Source: Thermoleophilaceae bacterium (GTDB taxonomy: Bacteria; Actinomycetota; Thermoleophilia; Solirubrobacterales; Thermoleophilaceae). Taken from it: a stretch of DNA of 64,000 nt. The stretch is from positions 33,292-97,291 of the forward strand of contig DASUWY010000047.1 in NCBI GenBank assembly GCA_036378175.1. The letters run 5' to 3'. Each line of letters starts with the position of its first letter. Position 1 is the first letter of the stretch. The notes under the pieces were generated by a model. That model was not told the origin of the DNA. It made no database searches and saw only the letters and a list, made by a program, of their open reading frames with translations. Positions 17,455 through 27,420 of the stretch are shown here, in pieces. The position numbers and the translations under genes were made by a program.

Positions 17455-17466
17455 GAACGCGTGTTC
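17455..17466. promoter_or_regulatory. LexA (SOS) box candidate upstream of recN
   Basis: GAACGCGTGTTC has the GAAC-N4-GTTC form of the Gram-positive/actinobacterial LexA operator and extends on the right with CG. It lies 38 bp before the recN start, over the likely promoter. recN is a classic SOS gene in many bacteria. Nothing else is recognised in the 231-bp gap 17274-17504. Confidence 0.55.
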
Positions 17467-17492
17467 GACGCGGATCCGTCGGGCGCGGCTGG

Positions 17493-17498
17493 TACACA
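17493..17498 (+). promoter_or_regulatory. Putative -10 box of recN
   Basis: TACACA lies 6 nt before the GTG start at 17505. The GGAG that follows is only 2 nt from the start, which is tight for a ribosome-binding site, so the transcript may be leaderless or nearly so. Confidence 0.3.
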
Positions 17499-17504
17499 GG
17501 AGTC

Positions 17505-19184
17505 GTGCTGCTTGAACTGCGAGTGGAGAACCTGCTGCTGATCGACCGCGCGGAGCTGCGTCTGGGCGACGGCCTGAATGCGGTCACGGGCGAGACGGGC
17601 GCCGGGAAGACGATGCTCGCGCACGCTCTCGACCTCCTTTTGGGCGGCAAGCCGCGCCCTGGCATCGTGAGGCCGGGCGCCTCGGAGGCATATGTGGAGG
17701 GCGTTTTCGCACCCCCGCCGGGGCTGCTCGAGGATCCGGCCCTTGAGGAGCTTCTCGAGCGGCTGCCGGAGGACGAGCCGGAGATCGTGCTCGCGCGGCG
17801 GGTCAGTGCCGAGGGGCGCTCGCGCGCGTACATCCAGGGCCGCTCCGCCACGGCGGCCGATCTCGCGGAGCTCGGCGGCCGGCTCGTCGCCTTTTACGGG
17901 CAGCACGAGCACCGGCGGCTCGTCGTCTCATCCGCGCAGCTCCACACGCTCGACGCTTTCTGCGGCCCGCAGCACCTGGCGGCGCGCGAGGAGTTCGCCG
18001 CCGCGCACGCGCGCGTTCTCGCGCTCGAGCGGCGGCTCGAGGAGCTGCGCTCGCGGGCGGGCGCCAGCGAGCGCGAGCGTGACCTGCTCGCCTACGAGCT
18101 GGCGGAGATTGAGAGCCTTGCGCCCGATGAGGCCGAGAAGGCGGAGCTGCTCGCTGAGCGTGGGCGCCTGCGAGCGCTCGATGGCCTTCGCGCCGCGGCG
18201 GGCGGCGGCGCCGAGGCGATCGCCCCCGAGGGAGGCGACCCCGGGGTTGCGCTCCTGCTCGCGGACGCGGAGCGGCTTGCCGATGCGGTCGCCGGAGCCG
18301 ATCCGGAGCTGGACGCGCTTGCGGCCCGGCTGCGCGAGCTCAGAATCGAGGCCGAGGATCTGGGCGCCGAGCTGCGGCGCTACGAGGCCGGCCTCGAGGG
18401 CGATCCCGAGCGGCTCCAGCATGTCGAAGAACGTCTTGCGCTCTATGACCGGCTCGAGCGAAAGCACGGCGGGAGCGTCGGCGCCGTGCTCGAGCATGCG
18501 GAGCGCTGCCGTGCCGAGCTCGCGCTTCTCGAGGACACGGGCGCCGCGCTCGAGTCGGTGCAGGCCGAGCTGTCGGACGCGTGGGCGGAAGCCGATCGGC
18601 GGGCCGCTGCGCTGGGTGCCGCGCGCCGCAAGGCCGCGCCGAAGCTCGCCAAGGCGGTGCTGAAGGAGCTGGCGGACCTCGCGATGGAGGGCGCGACCTT
18701 CGAGGTGCGGATCGAGGCGCGGGACTCGCGCACCCGCGCCGGCGACGAGCGCGTGGAGTTCATGATCTCGCCGAACGCGGGGGTGGCGCCGCAACCGCTG
18801 CGCGACACGGCGTCCGGCGGCGAGAGCTCGCGCGTGATGCTCGCGTTGATGACGGTCGCGAGCGGTGGAGGCAGCGGGCGAACGCTCGTGTTCGACGAGG
18901 TTGACGCCGGCATCGGCGGCCAGACCGCGCGCGTGGTTGGAGACAAGCTGCGCGACCTCGCGCGCGGCGGGCAGGTGCTGTGCATCACCCACCTGCCGCA
19001 GATCGCGTCACTCGCGGAGCGGCACTTCGCGATCGAGAAGGAGCAGTCGGGTGAGCTGGCGCGCGCCCAGGTTGCGCAGCTCGCCGGTGACGCGGTGGTG
19101 GAGGAGCTCTGCCGGATGCTGGGCGCGGATAGCGCCGACAGCGGCGCGCGGCGGCACGCGAAAGAGTTGCTTGCGGCTGCGTGA
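17505..19184 (+). CDS. recN: DNA repair protein RecN
   Basis: The 559-residue SMC-like ATPase has Walker A GETGAGKT at residues 29-36, coiled-coil arms (about 160-380, with many E/R/A/L heptads), the ABC signature TASGGESSRVMLAL and Walker B TLVFDEVDAGIGG near 465, then the H-loop ITHLPQIAS. RecN holds broken DNA ends for recombinational repair. The start is GTG. The LexA-like palindrome 38 bp upstream suggests damage induction. It follows tlyA-nadK as in most actinobacteria. Confidence 0.96.
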   Translation: MLLELRVENLLLIDRAELRLGDGLNAVTGETGAGKTMLAHALDLLLGGKPRPGIVRPGASEAYVEGVFAPPPGLLEDPALEELLERLPEDEPEIVLARRVSAEGRSRAYIQGRSATAADLAELGGRLVAFYGQHEHRRLVVSSAQLHTLDAFCGPQHLAAREEFAAAHARVLALERRLEELRSRAGASERERDLLAYELAEIESLAPDEAEKAELLAERGRLRALDGLRAAAGGGAEAIAPEGGDPGVALLLADAERLADAVAGADPELDALAARLRELRIEAEDLGAELRRYEAGLEGDPERLQHVEERLALYDRLERKHGGSVGAVLEHAERCRAELALLEDTGAALESVQAELSDAWAEADRRAAALGAARRKAAPKLAKAVLKELADLAMEGATFEVRIEARDSRTRAGDERVEFMISPNAGVAPQPLRDTASGGESSRVMLALMTVASGGGSGRTLVFDEVDAGIGGQTARVVGDKLRDLARGGQVLCITHLPQIASLAERHFAIEKEQSGELARAQVAQLAGDAVVEELCRMLGADSADSGARRHAKELLAAA

Positions 19185-19259
19185 CAGTGGGTAGTGCGGC
19201 AGTCGATACCGCTGAAGCCGCGTAGACTGGCACGCGGCCGAATCGGGCCAGTCGCACAA

Positions 19260-20465
19260 ATGGCCGCCCCACGCCTCACACGACGCGCACCGCGTACCGG
19301 CGCCCCGCGCGCGTCCGCGAACGGGCGCAACGGCCGCGTGCCCGAATACTCGGGTCCGGCGAAGCTCGGGAAGCGCACAAAGCGGCTGGTGAAGCGGCTC
19401 GAGGCGGGCGACATCGCGATCGTCGACCACGAGGACATCGACCGGGTGTCGGCGGACGACCTCGTGGCCTGCGGCGTTCGCTGTGTGATCAACGTCGCGC
19501 GTTCGTCGTCCGGCAGCTATCCCAACAGCGGGCCGCTGATCCTCGCGGAGGCCGGCGTGCATCTCGTGGACGCTCCGGGCGCCCCGCTGTTCGAGGAGCT
19601 GGGGGACGGGGACGAGATCCGCGTGTCCGGCGGGCGCGTGATGTCCGGCGGACAGGTGCTGGCAGAGGGCTCGGTGCAGGACCTCGAGACGGTCAGGCGT
19701 GCCCACGAGGACGCGCGCAGGCGAATTGGTGAGGCGATCGAGTCGTTCGCCGCGAACACCATGGACCACATCCGCGAGGAGCGCGATCTGCTCGCCGGGC
19801 GGCTGGAGCTACCGGACTTCGACACGAAGTTCCGCGACCGACCCGCGCTCGTGGTGGTTCGCGGGGTCGATCATCAGAAGGACCTGCGCATCCTGCGCCC
19901 GTACGTCCGGGACGTCCGGCCGGTGCTCGTGGCGGTGGACGGCGGGGCGGACGCCATCCTGGAGGCGGGCTTCAAGCCCGACATGATCGTGGGGGACATG
20001 GACTCCGCCACCGACGCCGCCCTGAAGTGCGGCGCCGAGCTGGTGGTTCATGCCTATCCGGACGGGCGCGCGCCCGGGCGCGAGCGGCTCGACGCGCTCG
20101 GCCTGAGCTACAAGCTCGTTCCGGCGCCCGCCACCAGCGAGGACGTGGCGATGCTCGTGGCCGCGGAGAAGGGCGCGGAGTTGATCGTGGCGGTGGGATC
20201 GCACTTCAACCTCGTGGAGTTCCTCGAGAAGAACCGGGCCGGGATGTCCTCGACCTTCCTCACGCGCCTGCGGATCGGCGAGATCCTGGTGGACGCCAAG
20301 GGCGTGAGCCGGCTGTACCGGCCGTCGGCCGGGCGCGGCCCGCTCGTGATCCTCATCTGCGCCGCGCTGCTCGCCCTCGTGGTGATCATCGCGTTCTCGC
20401 GCAACCTGGGTCCGTTGTTCGATCTGCTCTGGTTAAAGCTGCAGATCCTGCTCGGCTTGAAGTAA
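19260..20465 (+). CDS. steA: Cytokinetic ring protein SteA
   Basis: The 401-residue protein has the SteA layout: a basic N-terminus, a beta-rich domain (EAGDIAIVDHEDIDRVSADD, INVARSSSGSYPNSGP), then a thiamine-pyrophosphokinase-like fold (VAVDGGADAILEAGFKPDMI then VGDMDSAT) and one C-terminal membrane helix (LVILICAALLALVVIIAF). In corynebacteria SteA, with SteB, is placed at the septum and affects cell separation. ATG 19260 is chosen since the conserved part starts further in and the earlier in-frame codon adds a segment crossing the likely promoter (TAGACT at 19223). steB follows 4 bp later. Confidence 0.88.
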   Translation: MAAPRLTRRAPRTGAPRASANGRNGRVPEYSGPAKLGKRTKRLVKRLEAGDIAIVDHEDIDRVSADDLVACGVRCVINVARSSSGSYPNSGPLILAEAGVHLVDAPGAPLFEELGDGDEIRVSGGRVMSGGQVLAEGSVQDLETVRRAHEDARRRIGEAIESFAANTMDHIREERDLLAGRLELPDFDTKFRDRPALVVVRGVDHQKDLRILRPYVRDVRPVLVAVDGGADAILEAGFKPDMIVGDMDSATDAALKCGAELVVHAYPDGRAPGRERLDALGLSYKLVPAPATSEDVAMLVAAEKGAELIVAVGSHFNLVEFLEKNRAGMSSTFLTRLRIGEILVDAKGVSRLYRPSAGRGPLVILICAALLALVVIIAFSRNLGPLFDLLWLKLQILLGLK

Positions 20466-20469
20466 CTCG

Positions 20470-21318
20470 ATGTTCGATTTCCGCTACCACGCGTTGTCGC
20501 TCGTGGCCGTCTTCCTCGCGCTCGCAATCGGGATCCTGCTCGGCGCGACGATCGGCAACTCACTCGTGTCCGATGCCGACAAGGGCATCCGCTCATCCCT
20601 GCACAACGACGTGCTGAACGCGCGCAACGCGGCGAGCCAGGCGCAGTCGCAGCTCAGCCAGCGCGACAAGATCATCTCGAGCGCGCTGCCGATGCTCGTG
20701 CAGGGCGAGCTGAGCGGCCAGCGGGTTGCGATCGTGGCGACGGGTGGGCTTCCCGGGAGCGTGGAGTCGGAGGTGCGCCAGACCGTGGAGACCGCCGGCG
20801 GCACGGTGAGCTCGGTCTCCACCTTCGACGTTCCATCTCAGCTCGACTCCATCGAGCAGGCCGCCGGCGTCCGCGGACACAACCCGGCGGCGCTCCAGGG
20901 ATTCGCGCGGCGGGTGGCGCGGTCGCTCGTGAGCGGTACCGGCGTGGCGATCCGGATGCACCGCTCGCTGCCGGACGCGATGCGCGGCGACTTCCGGGGC
21001 GCTGGCCTCGTGGTCTTCTACCGCTCGCCGCCGCCCGACCAGGAGGCTGACCAGGACAAGGCCATGCGCGAGGCGTTCGAGAACGGCCTGACCGACGGGC
21101 TGAAGTCGGAGGGGGTGCAGACGGTGGGGGTGGAGGAGCAGGGCACCGATCCCTCGCAGGTGGGCTGGTACAAGGACCACGGGATGTCGACCGTGGACAG
21201 CGTCGACCTGCCCGGCGGCCAGATCGCCCTCGTGTTCGTGCTCACCGGCCAGAAGGGCAACTTCGGCGTGAAGGGCGGCGCCACGCCGCTCCCGAAGCTG
21301 CCGATCGGCTCGGGCTAG
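20470..21318 (+). CDS. steB: SteB/MctB-type envelope protein (copper transporter family)
   Basis: The 282-residue protein has one N-terminal membrane helix (FRYHALSLVAVFLALAIGIL), a coiled-coil region (NDVLNARNAASQAQSQLSQR) and an extracytoplasmic alpha/beta domain. It matches the MctB/DUF3186 family, called a copper channel in Mycobacterium and SteB in Corynebacterium, where it pairs with SteA. The conserved FRYH motif is present. No copper-ligand cluster is obvious, so the septal role is favoured here. It is directly downstream of steA. Confidence 0.85.
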   Translation: MFDFRYHALSLVAVFLALAIGILLGATIGNSLVSDADKGIRSSLHNDVLNARNAASQAQSQLSQRDKIISSALPMLVQGELSGQRVAIVATGGLPGSVESEVRQTVETAGGTVSSVSTFDVPSQLDSIEQAAGVRGHNPAALQGFARRVARSLVSGTGVAIRMHRSLPDAMRGDFRGAGLVVFYRSPPPDQEADQDKAMREAFENGLTDGLKSEGVQTVGVEEQGTDPSQVGWYKDHGMSTVDSVDLPGGQIALVFVLTGQKGNFGVKGGATPLPKLPIGSG

Positions 21319-21346
21319 CCGTCGCCGGCGCGTCCGGGGTGGGCGC

Positions 21347-21352
21347 TAGGGT
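21347..21352 (+). promoter_or_regulatory. Putative -10 box of the leaderless GT4 gene
   Basis: TAGGGT lies 6 nt before GTG 21359 and there is no convincing ribosome-binding site in the interval. Confidence 0.35.
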
Positions 21353-21358
21353 GACTTG

Positions 21359-22192
21359 GTGCAGTCATTGCCGTTCCTGGTCTCGCTGGGAGTGGCGGTC
21401 GGAGTGGTGCCGGCCGCCGTGCGGGGCCTCCGGCGGCAGGGGTTCGTGCGGGAGAACTACAGGGGCGCGGAGGTCGCGTTCCCGAGCGGCGTCGGGATCG
21501 TGGCGGCCGCGCTCGTGGCGCTCGTGCCGCTGGCGCTGATCGACGAGCTCGGCGATTCGAACGTCTTCACCTCGGATACCGGGCGTGCCGTGACGTACGT
21601 GCTGGCGGTCGCTCTTCTCGGGCTGCTCGACGATCTCGTGGGCAGCGCCCGCGAGGGCCTGCCCCGCGGCTGGCGCGGCCATGCGCGCGCCACGCTCTCC
21701 GGCGGCTTCTCGACCGGGGCGCTCAAGGCGGTGGGTTCCCTCGGGGCAGCGCTCTTCGTGCTGAGGGGCCGCGGCGCCTCCACCGGCGAGTACCTGCTGG
21801 CGGTGGCGCTGGTCGTGCTCGCCACCAACTTCTTCAACCTGCTCGACCTGCGCCCCGGCCGCTCGATCAAGGCGCTGATCCTCCTCGGCGCGGGGCTCAC
21901 CATCGGCGCCTCCAACGTCCACCCGCTGTGGACGGTCGGCCTCTTCGCCGGGCCGGTGCTGCTCGTGCTGCCGTTCGACCTGCGCGAGCGGGCGATGCTC
22001 GGGGACACCGGGTCGAACCTGCTTGGCGCCGTCGCGGGCATCTGGATGGTGCTCGCGCTGTCCACCCTGGGGCAGGAGATAGCCCTCGGGCTAATCGCAG
22101 TTGCCACTGTTTACGGGGAATTCCGGTCGCTCTCCGAGCTGATCGAGCGGACTCCGATACTTCGTCAATTAGACTCACTCGGGAGAGCGTGA
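21359..22192 (+). CDS. Glycosyltransferase family 4 (MraY/WecA-like) membrane protein
   Basis: The 277-residue protein has about eight hydrophobic segments and three marks of polyprenyl-phosphate sugar-1-phosphate transferases: LLGLLDDLVGS (DDxxG form), NFFNLLDLRPG (NxxNxxDLRPG) and GDTGSNLLGA. The fourth, the usual HHH loop, is not evident. It is shorter than MraY and WecA (about 320-360 aa). It may start a cell-envelope glycan on undecaprenyl or decaprenyl phosphate. The GTG at 21359 follows a TAGGGT box by 6 nt. It ends directly at the pyrG ATG, without a gap. Its position after steA-steB suggests an envelope or division role. Confidence 0.78.
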   Translation: MQSLPFLVSLGVAVGVVPAAVRGLRRQGFVRENYRGAEVAFPSGVGIVAAALVALVPLALIDELGDSNVFTSDTGRAVTYVLAVALLGLLDDLVGSAREGLPRGWRGHARATLSGGFSTGALKAVGSLGAALFVLRGRGASTGEYLLAVALVVLATNFFNLLDLRPGRSIKALILLGAGLTIGASNVHPLWTVGLFAGPVLLVLPFDLRERAMLGDTGSNLLGAVAGIWMVLALSTLGQEIALGLIAVATVYGEFRSLSELIERTPILRQLDSLGRA

Positions 22193-23881
<1,689 letters not shown>

Positions 23882-23930
23882 CGTTGCGCTTTAGCTGATC
23901 GGCGCCAAGAGCGGTTTGACACGACCGGCT

Positions 23931-23947
23931 CCGGGCACACCGCCCGG
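23931..23947. promoter_or_regulatory. GC hairpin abutting the start of the next gene
   Basis: CCGGGC at 23931-23936 pairs with GCCCGG at 23942-23947 around a 5-nt ACACC loop. It ends one base before the ATG at 23949, 50 bp after the pyrG stop. It could close the ribosome-entry region of the downstream gene or act as part of a pyrG terminator. Confidence 0.35.
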
Positions 23948-23948
23948 T

Positions 23949-24647
23949 ATGAGGACGATTCCACGCACAAAAGGCGCACTGTCGGGCTTCATCATCATCG
24001 TGCTGGGCGTTTGGGGTGGGCTCATCCCCTTCGTCGGGCCGTATTTCAACTACGCGATGCACACGGACCAGACGTGGCACTGGTTCGCTGACCGCGGCTG
24101 GCTCGAGGTGCTGCCTGGAGCCGTGGCGGTCGTAGGCGGCTTCCTGCTGATGACCGGGAAGACGCGCAGCACCACGATGCTGGGTGCATTGCTCGGAATC
24201 GGGGCGGGCCTCTGGTTCACGGTCGGACCGACCGTGAGCATGCTGTGGCACCACGGCGCGATTACCGTCGGGCCTCCGATCGCGAGGCACACGGTCACCC
24301 GCATGCTCGAGTGGCTCGGCTTCTTCTACGGGGTCGGCGGCCTGATCACCCTGTTCTCCGCGTACGCGCTCGGCTTCCTCGCGGCGCTGCCGATCGTGGA
24401 CGAGCGGGTGGTGGGCAGGACTGTCGCCACGGGCACGGCCGGCGCCGCCGGCGGCTATGCGGCCGGGCGCGCCACCGCCCCGCGTGAGCGCGAGCCAGTG
24501 GCCGCACCCGCGCGCACCGGCGACGGCGTGGACACCACCGACGGTGTCGACCGAACCGACGAGACCGTGGCGGATCGTCCCGCCACCGCTCCACGCAGGC
24601 GCACCGGCCGCTTCTTCCGCCGGCGCAAGGCCACCACCCGCACCTGA
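23949..24647 (+). CDS. Four-helix membrane protein with disordered charged tail
   Basis: A 232-residue protein with four hydrophobic segments (FIIIVLGVWGGLIPFVGPYF, LPGAVAVVGGFLLMTG, MLGALLGIGAGLWFTVGP, FYGVGGLITLFSAYALGFLA) followed by about 80 residues rich in T, D, R and P, ending in RRRTGRFFRRRKATTRT. The central part resembles small conserved actinobacterial membrane proteins of unknown role. ATG 23949 is taken as the start. An in-frame TTG at 23916 is less likely. The tail looks unstructured and cytoplasmic. Confidence 0.65.
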   Translation: MRTIPRTKGALSGFIIIVLGVWGGLIPFVGPYFNYAMHTDQTWHWFADRGWLEVLPGAVAVVGGFLLMTGKTRSTTMLGALLGIGAGLWFTVGPTVSMLWHHGAITVGPPIARHTVTRMLEWLGFFYGVGGLITLFSAYALGFLAALPIVDERVVGRTVATGTAGAAGGYAAGRATAPREREPVAAPARTGDGVDTTDGVDRTDETVADRPATAPRRRTGRFFRRRKATTRT

Positions 24648-24668
24648 CACTCAGCCACCACGACGGTC

Positions 24669-24698
24669 GCCCGCGCCCCGCGCAGACGGGGGGCGGGC
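24669..24698. terminator. Terminator-like hairpin
   Basis: An 11-bp GC stem (24669-24679 with 24688-24698, one mismatch) around an 8-nt loop lies in the 97-bp gap between the membrane protein and the peptidase. There is no T-run. Confidence 0.4.
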
Positions 24699-24731
24699 GC
24701 ACCGCTGCCTGCGCACGAGCGGCTAAAGCGA

Positions 24732-24737
24732 TAAACC
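24732..24737 (+). promoter_or_regulatory. Putative -10 box of the leaderless peptidase gene
   Basis: TAAACC lies 7 nt before GTG 24745. No Shine-Dalgarno sequence is visible. Confidence 0.3.
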
Positions 24738-24744
24738 TCTGCGG

Positions 24745-25884
24745 GTGAGCACCGCAGCAGTCCCGCGCGCATCCCGCGAGGAGAAGGATCGCCTGGTGGC
24801 GGACTTCATCCGCCTGTGCGAGATCGAGAGCCCGTCGCGCAAGGAGCGGCCGGCGGTGGACGCGATGGCGGACGAGCTCCGCCGGCTCGGGCTCGAGGTG
24901 CAGGAGGACTCGAGCGGGAGTGAGACCGGCTCGGACTCCGGGAACCTGATCGCCCGCATCCCCGGGCCGGACGGCGCCCGGACAATCCTCCTCTGCGCGC
25001 ACCTCGACACGGTGCCGCTCGTGGCCCCCGTGGAGGTGGCGCGCGAGAACGGTCTCCTCACCAACAGCCACGAGGCGATCCTCGGCGCCGACAACAAGGC
25101 GGCGGTGGCGACGATCCTCGGCGTAGCGAGGCGACTCGTGAGGGAGGGCTCGCCCGTGGGCGTGGAGCTGGTGTTCACCACCTGCGAGGAGATCGGGCTG
25201 CGCGGGGCGAAGGCGCTCGACCGCTCGCAGCTCCGGTCCGAATACGGCTTCGTGTTCGACCACGCGTCGCCGATCGGGGAGCTGATCGTGGCGGCGCCGA
25301 CCTACTACCGGATCGACGCGCGTTTCCGCGGCCATGCCGCTCACGCCGGCATCCGGCCGGAGGCGGGGCGAAACGCGATCTCGGCCGCGGCCGGCGCGAT
25401 CTCGCGGATCGACTTCGGGAGGCTCGATGCGGACACCACGGCCAACGTAGGCACGATCAGCGGCGGCACCGCGCCCAACGTCGTCGCCGAGCACTGCTTC
25501 GTGGAACTCGAGGCGCGCAGCCTCGACGACTCGCGCGCGGCGTCGGTGGTCAGCCAGATGGTGGACGCGATCACGGAGGCAGCGAGCGACGCCGAATGCG
25601 ACGTTGAGACCGCGGTGGAGGAGCAGAACCGCGGCTACCGCATGGCGCGCACGTCGCCGCCCGTGGTGGCCGCCGCCGCGGCGCTCGAGGCGCTTGGGTT
25701 CGAGCCCACCTACCTGCCCACCGGCGGCTGCAGCGACGCGAACATCTTCGTGGCGTCAGGTATCCCATGCCTCAACGTGGCGAACGGGACGGAGCGCAAC
25801 CACCAGCCCGACGAGAGCGTGACCGTGGAGGCGCTCGAGACGATGCTCGACGTGACGCTCGGGATCGTCGCCCAGAGCGCGTGA
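24745..25884 (+). CDS. M20 family metallopeptidase (PepT-like)
   Basis: The 379-residue protein has the di-zinc peptidase pattern: LLCAHLDTVPL, LGADNKAAVATILG (bridging Asp), TTCEEIGLRGAK (Glu pair), FDHASPIGEL, the dimerisation domain with RFRGHAAHAGIRPEAGRNAI, and the late histidine in NGTERNHQPDES. This is closest to tripeptidase T/M20 aminopeptidases of the cytoplasm. The GTG start has no ribosome-binding site. Its TGA overlaps the GTG of the DUF3866 gene (GTGA). Confidence 0.88.
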   Translation: MSTAAVPRASREEKDRLVADFIRLCEIESPSRKERPAVDAMADELRRLGLEVQEDSSGSETGSDSGNLIARIPGPDGARTILLCAHLDTVPLVAPVEVARENGLLTNSHEAILGADNKAAVATILGVARRLVREGSPVGVELVFTTCEEIGLRGAKALDRSQLRSEYGFVFDHASPIGELIVAAPTYYRIDARFRGHAAHAGIRPEAGRNAISAAAGAISRIDFGRLDADTTANVGTISGGTAPNVVAEHCFVELEARSLDDSRAASVVSQMVDAITEAASDAECDVETAVEEQNRGYRMARTSPPVVAAAAALEALGFEPTYLPTGGCSDANIFVASGIPCLNVANGTERNHQPDESVTVEALETMLDVTLGIVAQSA

Positions 25885-26900
25885 GCCGCCTGGTTCTGCG
25901 TCGGGGAACCGTTGCCGACGTGGAGAGCCGGGGCGCCGTCGTGCGGCTGCGCGTTGACGTGGACGGAGAGCTGCGGCCCGCGATCTCGTACACCGAGCTG
26001 AGCGGCGAGGTCGAGCCAGGCGACGATGTGGTGGTGAACTGCGCGGCGCTCGACCTCGAGCTCGGCAGCGGCGGCTTCGACATCGTGCACGTGAACCTCA
26101 CGCGCGGCCTGGGCGGCCCCGGCGAGGCCGATGCGCACGTGATGAAGCTGAACTACACATCCCTCCAGCACGCGGTGAGGCCGTTCGAGGAGCGCTCGCC
26201 CGCGGGCGGGCCGCATCGCACCGGCCCGGTGGCCGTGATCGCCGTGCACGGCCAGCTTCCCGGGGTGGCTTGGGCCGCTTCGGGCGGCGGGGCCACGCCC
26301 AGGCGGATCGGATACGTGCAGACCGTGGGCGGCGCGCTGCCGGGGCCGTTCTCGAACGTCGTCCGGGAGCTGCGCGACCGGGGCTTCCTGGCGGCGCACG
26401 TGACCGCGGGCGCGGCGTTCAGCGGCGAGTACGACGCGATCACCGTGGCGGGCGCGCTAGAGGCGGGCTTCGCGGCGGACGGGTGGGACGGTGCGATCGT
26501 CGGCCCCGGGCCGGGGATCCTAGGCTCAGCCACCCGGCTCGGCCACGGCGGCATGGCCGCACTCGACTCGGCGCACGCCGCGCTGGCCCTCGGCTGCCGC
26601 ACGATGATCGTGCCGCGCCTCTCTGAGGGGGATCCGCGCGACCGCCACCGCGGCATGTCCCATCACACGATCACCGTGCTCCAGATGCTGCTCATGCCCG
26701 TGCTGGTGCCCCTGCCGGCGGACGTGCCCGTGGAGGTGGGCCAGCACGAGCGGGCGGAATTCGCCGTCGACCTCCAGGGCTATGCTGGCTCCGGCTTGCC
26801 CATGACCACGATGGGGCGCAGGCTGGAGGAGGACGAGCTCTTCTTCAAGGCTGCCCTGGCAGGTGGAGAGGCGCTCGCAAAGGAGATCGATGGCGTTTGA
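25881..26900 (+). CDS. DUF3866 family protein
   Basis: The 339-residue protein matches DUF3866, an actinobacterial family of unknown function. It begins LVLRRGTVADVESR, continues with VNLTRGLGGPGEADAHVMKLNYTSLQ (in two pieces here), and a C-terminal half with GPGPGILGSATRLGHGG, MSHHTITVLQ and HERAEFAVDLQGYAG. The N-terminal beta-barrel-like part and glycine/histidine-rich C-terminal part suggest an enzyme, but no catalytic set is known. It is coupled to the peptidase upstream (GTGA) and overlaps the NUDIX gene by 11 bp. Confidence 0.82.
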   Translation: MSRLVLRRGTVADVESRGAVVRLRVDVDGELRPAISYTELSGEVEPGDDVVVNCAALDLELGSGGFDIVHVNLTRGLGGPGEADAHVMKLNYTSLQHAVRPFEERSPAGGPHRTGPVAVIAVHGQLPGVAWAASGGGATPRRIGYVQTVGGALPGPFSNVVRELRDRGFLAAHVTAGAAFSGEYDAITVAGALEAGFAADGWDGAIVGPGPGILGSATRLGHGGMAALDSAHAALALGCRTMIVPRLSEGDPRDRHRGMSHHTITVLQMLLMPVLVPLPADVPVEVGQHERAEFAVDLQGYAGSGLPMTTMGRRLEEDELFFKAALAGGEALAKEIDGV

Positions 26901-27420
26901 GCGGATAGGCGTGGACGAGGTGTGGAGCGGCCGCATCGCGAGCGTGCGCGTCGAGCGCTGGCGCCAGGAGGACGGCGAGGAGGTGGAGCGCGAGGTGGTG
27001 GCGCACCCTGGCGCCGTGGGCGTGGTCGCGCACGACGGCGAGCAGCTCTACCTGGTCCGCCAGCCGCGGGAGCCCGTGGGCGATCCGGCGCTGCTCGAGC
27101 TGCCCGCGGGCAAGCTCGACGAGGAGGGTGAGGACACGCTCACCACAGCCAAGCGCGAGCTCGCGGAGGAGATCGGGAAGGGCGCGCGGAGCTGGAAGCA
27201 CCTCACAACTTTCTGGGCATCGCCGGGTTTCTCCGACGAGGAAATTCACGTGTATCTGGCCACGGACCTCTACGACGAGCACGCCGAGACCGACGAGAAC
27301 GAGCGGATCGAGATCGAGACCGTTCCGCTCTCCGAGCTCGACCGCGTGATCCGCGACTGCAAGGACTCGAAGACCCTTGTCGGCCTGCTGTGGCTGAAGG
27401 CGATGGGCGGCGGCGAGTGA
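26890..27420 (+). CDS. NUDIX hydrolase, ADP-ribose pyrophosphatase type
   Basis: The 176-residue protein has a NUDIX box starting LPAGKLDEEGEDTL and continuing AKRELAEEIGKG. There is one extra residue between G and the first E, as in ADP-ribose pyrophosphatases of the Rv1700 type, and it lies at the same place relative to pyrG and xerD as that gene does. It would split ADP-ribose to AMP and ribose-5-phosphate. ATG 26890 lies inside the end of the DUF3866 gene. The stop overlaps the next GTG. Confidence 0.9.
   Translation: MAFERIGVDEVWSGRIASVRVERWRQEDGEEVEREVVAHPGAVGVVAHDGEQLYLVRQPREPVGDPALLELPAGKLDEEGEDTLTTAKRELAEEIGKGARSWKHLTTFWASPGFSDEEIHVYLATDLYDEHAETDENERIEIETVPLSELDRVIRDCKDSKTLVGLLWLKAMGGGE

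Noticed and set aside
20470..21318. Firm call as copper export channel MctB
   Set aside because: The family name covers SteB too, and adjacency to SteA with no copper-ligand cluster favours the septal role.
23916..23921. Perfect TTGACA -35 box before the 23949 gene
   Set aside because: A 17-bp spacer leads to ACCGCC, not a -10 box, and the start codon would lie too close.
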